Assembly (NCBI GenBank): GCA_964445815.1
Contig: CAYULW010000001.1
Coordinates: 62,001-126,000 of the forward strand
Direction: 5' to 3'
From: CAYULW01 sp964445815
GTDB lineage: Bacteria > Bacteroidota > Bacteroidia > Flavobacteriales_E > Vicingaceae
DNA length: 64,000 bases
This document shows, piece by piece, positions 41,671-47,303 of this stretch (position 1 is the first letter of the stretch; the number at the start of each line of letters is the position of its first letter). The notes beneath the pieces are model-generated. The model made no database searches and had not been told where the DNA came from. It was given only the letters and a program-made list of their open reading frames with translations. The position numbers were made by a program, and so were the translations under genes.

Positions 41671-42046
41671 ACTTGCTTATCAAACGTAATAAAATTTGAT
41701 TTATGCTATTGGAAAATTCTACGAATGGCAGAATCTCTTTTTCCACATAAATAAAGACGATGTGTAATGTTTTCTGTTGGGATTTTAAGCCCTTTTTTAG
41801 TGCATGGTTTTGCGTTCTATAGGCTTCTCGGGTTCTGCGCTTGATCAAATTGCGATCAACGGCGCGTTTAAAATTTCTCTTTGGGGCCGAAATTAAAATT
41901 TTCACAGGTTCATCTTGCTCCTCTACGCTGCGGTATTTGATTTTAAACGGCTTCACATATTCTTGTTGGGAAGAGTGAAAAACCATGTTGATGTCATCCC
42001 TTAATCGCAGTCGCTCTGATTTTTTAAATCCGTTATTACTCACCAT
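41654..42046 (-). CDS. rnpA: Ribonuclease P protein component, 130 aa
   Basis: Protein subunit of RNase P, which trims tRNA 5' ends. The start FKKSERLRLRDDINMVF and the RNR-like motif KRNFKRAVDRNLIKRRTREAYR (core R-A-V-x-R-N-x-x-K-R-x-x-R-E) are the family's RNA-binding signature. Length is slightly above the usual 110-120. In many genomes rnpA follows rpmH (L34); here no rpmH is upstream, and a terminator (42056-42086) separates it from the hemD paralogue gene. It is the first gene of rnpA-yidD-S41. Confidence 0.93.
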   Translation of the reverse strand: MVSNNGFKKSERLRLRDDINMVFHSSQQEYVKPFKIKYRSVEEQDEPVKILISAPKRNFKRAVDRNLIKRRTREAYRTQNHALKKGLKSQQKTLHIVFIYVEKEILPFVEFSNSINQILLRLISKYEKAT

Positions 42047-42047
42047 G

Positions 42048-42086
42048 TAAAAATAAAAAAGGCACTCCCAAAAAGAAGTGCCTTTT
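42048..42086 (-). terminator. Intrinsic terminator after the HemD paralogue
   Basis: AAAAGGCACT (42057-42066) pairs exactly with AGTGCCTTTT (42077-42086), loop of 10 nt. On the minus strand it is followed by T-rich sequence down to about 42048. It lies 18 nt after the stop at 42104 and separates this unit from rnpA. Confidence 0.82.
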
Positions 42087-42103
42087 AAATAAAGTTGTTT
42101 CCT

Positions 42104-42850
42104 TTATTTTTTGTTTTGTTTTTTAATGTATTGCTCTAGCGCCATAGTCATTGAAGGAGCTTCAGGTTTAGGTGCTGCAATATTGATCTTTAAACCGGCT
42201 TGTTCAGCAGCTTTGGCTGTTGTTGCACCGAAAACGGCAATTCTTGTGTCGTTTTGTTTGAACTGAGGAAAATTCTCGTATAAAGAAGCAATCCCTGCAG
42301 GGCTGAAAAAGACCAAAACATCGTAGTTCACATTTTCCAAGTCAGATAAATCACTGCAAACCGTTCTGTACAACATGGCTTCTTTAAAATCGATCTCATT
42401 TTTGACCAAGGTATCCGGAATGTCTTGTTTTAAAATGTCTGAACATGGCAATAAGAATTTCTCTGCCTTATGCTTTTTGATCAATGGGATCAGATCTTCA
42501 ATTTTTTGTCGTCCATGAAAGATCTTTCTTTTTCTGTAGACAACATATTTCTGCAAATAATATGCAGTCGATTCACTCAAACAGAAATACTTTAATGTGT
42601 CAGGCACATTGTATCGCGTTTCATCACTAATTCTAAAAAAGTGATCTACGGCATTTCTACTGGTGAATATAACAGCTCCGTAATCCGGCAAATGAATCTT
42701 TTGCTGTCTGAATTCTTTTGCATCAACTCCTTCTACATGAATGAATGGACGAAAATCAACTTTGACTTTGCAATTTTCTGATAAATCGAAGTAGGGAGAC
42801 TTCTCTGTTTCGGGAGCAGGTTGAGAAACCAAAATCGTTTTTACTTTCAA
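42104..42850 (-). CDS. Second HemD-like protein (uroporphyrinogen-III synthase family), 248 aa
   Basis: The HemD fold is visible: ILVSQPAPETEKSPYF at the start, GAVIFTSRNAVDHFFRI in lobe one, FLLPCSDILKQ as hinge, VLVFFSPAGIASLYE in lobe two and IAVFGATTAKAAEQAGL near the end. It differs clearly from the operon HemD (26176-26943) and has a different neighbour, a DUF4271 membrane protein. This pairing is, as I recall, common in Bacteroidota. Whether it makes uroporphyrinogen III is unknown; it may serve another role with the DUF4271 protein. The start is TTG (in-frame stop 18 nt upstream, no ATG), and MKVKTILVSQP matches the expected family N-terminus. Confidence 0.82.
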   Translation of the reverse strand: MKVKTILVSQPAPETEKSPYFDLSENCKVKVDFRPFIHVEGVDAKEFRQQKIHLPDYGAVIFTSRNAVDHFFRISDETRYNVPDTLKYFCLSESTAYYLQKYVVYRKRKIFHGRQKIEDLIPLIKKHKAEKFLLPCSDILKQDIPDTLVKNEIDFKEAMLYRTVCSDLSDLENVNYDVLVFFSPAGIASLYENFPQFKQNDTRIAVFGATTAKAAEQAGLKINIAAPKPEAPSMTMALEQYIKKQNKK

Positions 42851-42879
42851 AGCGAAATACTTTTTTAGTTAATACTTTT

Positions 42880-43716
42880 TTAACCTCTAATTAATTCGCC
42901 GATGATGGCTTTTCCAAGCAAAAGCATCGGTAAAATTTCGAGGGTGCAAAGATACAAAATAATACGATGCAATTTTTTCGTTTTTTGAAGACTAATCAAT
43001 AGCCCTCTATAAAGCTGAATTGAAAGTAAAAAGATTGATAAGCAGGCGGTTGTGTATACAATTACTTCTTTGGGCAAATAGGAATAGTGGAAAAGGCCAA
43101 TTGAAATGAGAAAAACGACACCCATTAGCTTCAAAATTAAAAAAGAATGGAAGAGGTATTCTTTAAACAGGTCTTCTTCTTTCAGTAAAAAGGAGCTGAG
43201 TTGATAACTTAAAAATTTAAAACCGACAAAGGCCAGTAATAAAACGCCGTAAATCATCCAAAGGGCCTGTAAAGAAAGAAGTTCGGTAAAATAAAACTGT
43301 GTAATGCTGGCTAAAAAGAGCGGTGCACTCAATATAAAAACAAGGCTTAAACCGATGTTTACAGGGTGAGTGTATACCTTTTCATATCGGATGATTTGCT
43401 TTCCAATTTTCCAATTGAAAAGGCTTTTAGTCAGTAAGCTGATACGGCGGGAGTAAAAGGCTTTTGTAAAGGCGAGAATGAATAGGGCGACAAGAATAAA
43501 TCCGAAGACCCAGTCTGCCTTTTCTGATTTGCTTTCTGAAGCATAGTATTGTTTTGTTTTTCCATAATCAATACTGGCGCTCAGGGCTTTTTTTGCAAAG
43601 GCTTCAAAGCTCATGAACTCGTTTTCCTGTCTGAGCTGTTTGGACAGTGCTTGATCTTCTTTTGACCAAGAAATCTGCTCCGTCAGATGACTTAAAGAAT
43701 CTTGAGAGTTTTCCAT
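42880..43716 (-). CDS. DUF4271 membrane protein, 278 aa
   Basis: The N-terminal ~65 residues are soluble and charged (expected cytoplasmic or periplasmic), followed by six to seven hydrophobic segments, ending with LLLGKAIIGELIRG. Recognised as DUF4271 from the order AFYSRRISLLTKSLFNWKIGKQIIRYEK, then the late LYLCTLEILPMLLL segment, and from its neighbour, a HemD-like gene 29 nt downstream on the same strand. Function unknown. The two probably form a two-gene unit ending at the terminator at 42057-42086. It is divergent from the acyl-CoA dehydrogenase. Confidence 0.78.
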   Translation of the reverse strand: MENSQDSLSHLTEQISWSKEDQALSKQLRQENEFMSFEAFAKKALSASIDYGKTKQYYASESKSEKADWVFGFILVALFILAFTKAFYSRRISLLTKSLFNWKIGKQIIRYEKVYTHPVNIGLSLVFILSAPLFLASITQFYFTELLSLQALWMIYGVLLLAFVGFKFLSYQLSSFLLKEEDLFKEYLFHSFLILKLMGVVFLISIGLFHYSYLPKEVIVYTTACLSIFLLSIQLYRGLLISLQKTKKLHRIILYLCTLEILPMLLLGKAIIGELIRG

Positions 43717-43762
43717 GTTCAGCTCGACAAAGATATGTGTTTAAAGAATGTGATTTATGGAG

Positions 43763-43789
43763 TTGAAGCGGCATTAATTGCTAATTTTG
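43763..43789 (+). promoter_or_regulatory. Bacteroidota-type promoter for the acyl-CoA dehydrogenase
   Basis: TTG at 43763-43765, 16-nt spacer, TAATTTTG at 43782-43789 (exact TAnnTTTG). The ATG at 43805 is 16 nt downstream. This supports that ATG over the in-frame TTG at 43778, which lies before the -7 box. Confidence 0.55.
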
Positions 43790-43804
43790 CCCAAAATTTT
43801 AAAC

Positions 43805-44983
43805 ATGGCATCAGATCGATTTCAAGCACCAGATTACTATCAAGTAGATGATTTATTAAGCGATGAGCACAAGCTGATTCGCGACTCGGCAAGAGAATGG
43901 GTCAAACAAGAAGTGTCTCCGATCATTGAAGAGTATGCGCAAAAAGCGGAATACCCCACTCAATTGACGAAAGGCTTGGCAGAAATCGGTGCCTTTGGCC
44001 CATACATTCCTCAGGAATATGGTGGGGCAGGTTTGGATCAGATCTCTTACGGTCTGATCATGCAGGAATTAGAAAGAGGAGATTCGGGAATCCGTTCAGC
44101 GGCTTCCGTGCAAAGTTCTTTGGTCATGTACCCCATTTACAAATATGGTAACGAAGAACAACGCAAAAAGTACTTGCACAAGTTGGCAGCAGGGGAGTTC
44201 ATCGGTTCTTTTGGTTTGACCGAACCGGATCACGGTTCTAATCCCGGCGGCATGATCACCAATTTTAAAGACAAAGGCGATCATTATTTATTGAACGGTG
44301 CCAAAATGTGGATCACCAACTCACCCATCTGTGATGTGGCTGTGGTCTGGGCCAAAAATGAAGAAGGCCGCATACACGGTTTGATCGTGGAGCGTGGCAT
44401 GGAAGGTTTTACCACTCCCGAAACGCATGGTAAATGGTCATTACGCGCTTCACGCACAGGAGAGTTGGTTTTTGACAATGTGAAGGTGCCTAAGGAAAAT
44501 TTATTGCCCAACAAATCTGGTTTAGGTGCGCCACTCGGTTGCTTGGATTCAGCCCGCTATGGCATTGCCTGGGGGGCGATTGGCGCGGCCATGGATTGTT
44601 ATGATTCCGCTTTGCGCTATTCTCAGGAACGTATACAGTTTGATCAACCCATTGGTTCATTCCAATTGGTGCAAAAGAAACTGGCCGAAATGATTACGGA
44701 GATTACCAAAGCGCAGGTCTTGACCTGGCGTTTGGGTGTTTTGAAAAACGAAGAACGGGCGACGACTCAGCAGATCTCTATGGCGAAACGCAACAATGTA
44801 GACATGGCCTTAAAAATTGCCAGAGAAGCCAGACAAATTCACGGCGGCATGGGCATTACCGGAGAATACCCCATTATGCGCCACATGATGAACCTGGAAT
44901 CGGTGATCACTTACGAAGGCACGCACGACATTCACTTGCTGATTACGGGTATGGATGTGACGGGACTGAGTGCGTTTAGGTAG
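43805..44983 (+). CDS. Acyl-CoA dehydrogenase, glutaryl-CoA dehydrogenase-like, 392 aa
   Basis: FAD enzyme oxidising an acyl-CoA. N-domain: LSDEHKLIRDSAREWVKQEVSP; FAD/substrate region GSFGLTEPDHGSNPGGM and WITNSPICDVAVVWAK; C-domain ending RQIHGGMGITGEYPIMRHMMNLESVITYEGTHDIHLLI. The catalytic Glu sits in TYEGTHD, and the EGTHDIHLLI tail with RxxxSG-poor start is closest to glutaryl-CoA dehydrogenases, so glutaryl-CoA oxidation in lysine/tryptophan breakdown is likely but not certain. Base composition and codon choice look visibly more GC-rich than neighbours, which may mean strong expression or transfer. It is convergent with the accessory gene cluster, 6 nt away. Confidence 0.9.
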   Translation: MASDRFQAPDYYQVDDLLSDEHKLIRDSAREWVKQEVSPIIEEYAQKAEYPTQLTKGLAEIGAFGPYIPQEYGGAGLDQISYGLIMQELERGDSGIRSAASVQSSLVMYPIYKYGNEEQRKKYLHKLAAGEFIGSFGLTEPDHGSNPGGMITNFKDKGDHYLLNGAKMWITNSPICDVAVVWAKNEEGRIHGLIVERGMEGFTTPETHGKWSLRASRTGELVFDNVKVPKENLLPNKSGLGAPLGCLDSARYGIAWGAIGAAMDCYDSALRYSQERIQFDQPIGSFQLVQKKLAEMITEITKAQVLTWRLGVLKNEERATTQQISMAKRNNVDMALKIAREARQIHGGMGITGEYPIMRHMMNLESVITYEGTHDIHLLITGMDVTGLSAFR

Positions 44984-44989
44984 GCCTTA

Positions 44990-45451
44990 TTAGCTAGCGT
45001 TTTTATTTTTAATCATTCTCACTCCAAAGACAATAGCTAATAAAGTTATCAAAGGAATTAATCTATGATGAATAAAGCCTTCTTGTTTCAATTTATTTTT
45101 AACTGTCAGAATAGTTGTTTGGTTACTTACTAATGAGTAGTTTTTTATACTTTTATTTTGAGTTAATAATGAAGTGTCTTTTTTAAGGATATGAATTGAA
45201 ATCTTGGCACCTTTCTTTAAATATGCAGCCGCAGTATCTTTATTAGTAGAATAGTCTTGAAATGTAGCTATTAACCCTCTTAATTTAAAGTTTACTAATT
45301 CATCATTTTTATTTAATGGGCTAAGAAAAAACTCAAGTAATTCACCATTAACTTCAATCAAGTCTTCATCATCAGGTAAAGGGTTTAGAATAGAAAATGT
45401 CTGACTGAAGAGTGCGACAAGAATTATAAATACGCCAAAGTATTTTTTCAA
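44990..45451 (-). CDS. Small exported protein with C-terminal membrane helix, 153 aa
   Basis: I do not recognise a family. The N-terminus is a signal-like helix (MKKYFGVFIILVALFSQTFS); a soluble middle of about 95 residues contains IEVNGELLEF, FKLRGLIATFQDYS and AAAYLKKGAKISIHILKKD; and a second hydrophobic helix (LIPLITLLAIVFGVRMI) comes just before a basic tail. The predicted product has an extracytoplasmic domain between two helices. The start is TTG; no ATG is available. One repeat element (45470-45540) ends 19 nt before this start. It is the third gene of a set of accessory genes in one orientation. Confidence 0.62.
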   Translation of the reverse strand: MKKYFGVFIILVALFSQTFSILNPLPDDEDLIEVNGELLEFFLSPLNKNDELVNFKLRGLIATFQDYSTNKDTAAAYLKKGAKISIHILKKDTSLLTQNKSIKNYSLVSNQTTILTVKNKLKQEGFIHHRLIPLITLLAIVFGVRMIKNKNAS

Positions 45452-45469
45452 TTCGACTTGATATGTTTG

Positions 45470-45540
45470 CTAACGGTATTGTGTATGGTTTGTTGCGGAA
45501 TTTCGGCCTAGCGCTAGCAATGAACTATACACGTTGTTAG
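45470..45540 (-). repeat. attC-like imperfect palindrome, copy 1 (71 nt)
   Basis: Outer arms CTAAC (45470-45474) and GTTAG (45536-45540) pair. GTGTATGGTT (45481-45490) pairs with AACTATACAC (45523-45532), with one mismatch; TTGC and GCAA boxes lie inside. Read on the minus strand it has ACAAC, CATTGCT, CGCAAC and ACCGTTA boxes, which copy 2 repeats at the same positions while the stem bases differ. This is the pattern expected of a site read as folded single-stranded DNA, such as an integron attC. No integrase gene is in the window. Confidence 0.55.
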
Positions 45541-45631
45541 AGTACGTTTTTCTCATAACTGTAAGTGTGATTATTCTTTATAAGAACTCCATGAATCATA
45601 GATTTCAAAGTCAAAGGAAAGAATAAGAACC

Positions 45632-46141
45632 TTAAGCATATATTTTATTAACTGATAACTCATACTGTTGCAATATTCGCGCTTTGATTTCTACACACTT
45701 ATTATTTGATTGTCCAATTTGAAGAGAACCTGACCATCCATTCAAACTGATAGCTTTATGATACTCTCCTATTGCTTCGTAGTATTCTTTCGCCAATTCA
45801 GCAAGTTGAATATTGCCGATTAAGCGAAAATAAGATTCAGCTTGCGTAACGAGATTAAACGCTTCCCATAATTTACCTAGCCCATCTTGAAGATTTTTGG
45901 GCTCAGTTCTTTCAATCTTAGTTAAACGATTCATTATTAGTTTTGATTCGTTTCTTAAGATTCCGGCTGAATCAATTTTATTGACAGCCTCTATAAGTAG
46001 CCTCTTTTTTTCCAATTTAATTTCTTTTTGTAGTTCATGATTCTGGTTCTTCGTGGACACGATGTATGTTGTGACTCCACTTATAAGTGCTCCGAGACCA
46101 ATCTTTACAATAGTATCGGCTAATTCAAATAATTCGGTCAT
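45632..46141 (-). CDS. Helical protein with N-terminal membrane anchor, 169 aa, accessory
   Basis: No family recognised. One N-terminal hydrophobic helix (about residues 11-28, IVKIGLGALISGVTTYIV) is followed by a charged coiled-coil-like stretch (NHELQKEIKLEKKRLLIEAVNKI) and a mainly helical cytoplasmic domain to the end. No Cys or His cluster or catalytic motif is apparent. It lies between the two palindromic repeats (45470-45540 and 46316-46441) with its own spacer on each side, so it has the layout of a single-gene cassette. The ATG at 46141 has no good alternative nearby. Confidence 0.6.
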   Translation of the reverse strand: MTELFELADTIVKIGLGALISGVTTYIVSTKNQNHELQKEIKLEKKRLLIEAVNKIDSAGILRNESKLIMNRLTKIERTEPKNLQDGLGKLWEAFNLVTQAESYFRLIGNIQLAELAKEYYEAIGEYHKAISLNGWSGSLQIGQSNNKCVEIKARILQQYELSVNKIYA

Positions 46142-46451
46142 AGGATGTTGTTAATTATATATTAAGCGAAAATTGTGTTTTTATAGATTTGGTTAAAGTG
46201 CTGTAAGTTGTTAATAGTAGTATTAAATATTCTCTGTAGAATTCTTTTTTAAAGAAGAAAACTGAAAATCAATACAACCCTTTGACTCTTGTTTCCTTAT
46301 TTTAAATGTACTCTAATGGTCTCGGCTATGAGTAGTTGCGTGGTTTAGCACGAAATTTAGCAAGTACACACCAAACTGAAAATCCGCAAGGATTTTCAGA
46401 AGTAGGCGAGAACAAGCAATTACTTATAGCCAATGTTGTGCTTTCGTACTT
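46142..46451. other. 310-nt gap containing repeat copy 2
   Basis: The first part (46142-46315) is AT-rich with no ORF of coding character; it should contain the promoter of the 169-aa gene, but I cannot point to an exact box. The rest is the repeat described at 46316-46441. Confidence 0.5.
46316..46441 (-). repeat. attC-like imperfect palindrome, copy 2 (126 nt) with internal perfect hairpin
   Basis: GGCTATGAGTAGTTG (46324-46338) pairs with CAATTACTTATAGCC (46417-46431), 13 of 15. In the middle CTGAAAATCC (46376-46385) and GGATTTTCAG (46390-46399) form a perfect 10-bp stem closed by a GCAA (GNRA-type) loop. On the minus strand it shows the same boxes as copy 1 (ACAAC, ATTGCT, CGCAAC, ACCATTA) with different stem sequence. 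It begins 11 nt after the stop of the nucleotidyltransferase gene. Confidence 0.6.
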
Positions 46452-47210
46452 TTATTTATAATATTCATTTTTTAGGTTAAAATTGTATTGACGCAAAATT
46501 CCTTTTAGTTTATCTGGATTGTTTGTCCTTTCGGGTTCAATTTCATTGAGTTTTTGTGCATACTTATTTATTCTGTCCAACAGAATTGGTTTTTTTTCTG
46601 ATTGAACATCTTCTTTTTCGGTTTTGCTCTTCTTTTTTTCAAGACTTTCTTTTGCAATTTTTATAATATCATTTTCCGATTCAAATTGATCAAAAAGTTT
46701 GTCAATCAATAATTCAGGTATGATTCTTTTCGTTGCTAATTCAGCTGACAAAAGTCCTCTTATACAATAAAAAGCTGTTTTATAAGTGAATTTTTTGTCC
46801 GTTTCCATAAGGTTTATATTTCCTTTTGCAAGTGACAAATAATGATAATATAATGCTTTGAAGTCAAAATTCGAGATTATTGCTTTTTGAATTTCAGTCC
46901 AATTTGGAAGTTTGTTAAGATAAATAATGTGCGCTCTAATCCACTCAAAAACAGTTGGGTTACTTTTTGATAAAAGTCCAAACATTTTATCAATATCGTA
47001 AGAAACAAAGTCAAAATCACCATCCATTATTTCTATTAAATCTCGGTGTTTTTTAAAGTCAAAATATTGTTCTTTTGGTTGAAGGTGAAATCCTCGAACA
47101 TCAAAATCACTATCAGGGCTTGCAATTCCCCAAAGTCGACTTCCACTTTCTATATAAAATAGAGGATGTTCTGGTCGGTTTTCAAAAAGTGAATTTATTT
47201 CTTCTGTCAT
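46452..47210 (-). CDS. Nucleotidyltransferase (PF10127/YcgL-RlaP-like) protein, 252 aa
   Basis: Predicted Pol-beta-type nucleotidyltransferase. The core is FYIESGSRLWGIASPDSDFDVRG: a G-S-R start with the two Asp of the DxD metal site in DSDFDVRG. ETVS-like MDGDFDFVSYDIDKMFGLL follows, then helices with a basic Lys-rich linker (ESLEKKKSKTEKEDV). Members are linked to RNA end repair or are unassigned. The start is uncertain: I use the ATG at 47210 (MTEEINSLFENRPEH), because relatives begin near here; the 24-residue extension to 47282 is hydrophobic and unlike the family. It is the first gene of the accessory set, followed by repeat copy 2. Confidence 0.78.
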   Translation of the reverse strand: MTEEINSLFENRPEHPLFYIESGSRLWGIASPDSDFDVRGFHLQPKEQYFDFKKHRDLIEIMDGDFDFVSYDIDKMFGLLSKSNPTVFEWIRAHIIYLNKLPNWTEIQKAIISNFDFKALYYHYLSLAKGNINLMETDKKFTYKTAFYCIRGLLSAELATKRIIPELLIDKLFDQFESENDIIKIAKESLEKKKSKTEKEDVQSEKKPILLDRINKYAQKLNEIEPERTNNPDKLKGILRQYNFNLKNEYYK

Positions 47211-47240
47211 TTCGTTTCTGAGTATGAAGCCCAACATCAG

Positions 47241-47262
47241 AATAAACGGAATTCCGTTTATT
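47241..47262. promoter_or_regulatory. Perfect 22-bp palindrome between lhr and the nucleotidyltransferase
   Basis: AATAAACGGAATTCCGTTTAT plus a final T is fully self-complementary with no loop. It lies 31-52 nt upstream of the ATG at 47210 and 42 nt downstream of the lhr stop, with no T-run, so it is not a normal terminator. It could be an operator for the nucleotidyltransferase gene. Confidence 0.5.
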
Positions 47263-47303
47263 TCTTCTATAAAATTAGCCATAATTCGCGCAAGGCAAGA
47301 GTC

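Noticed and set aside
47241..47262. 22-bp palindrome as lhr terminator
   Set aside because: No loop and no T-run on either strand.
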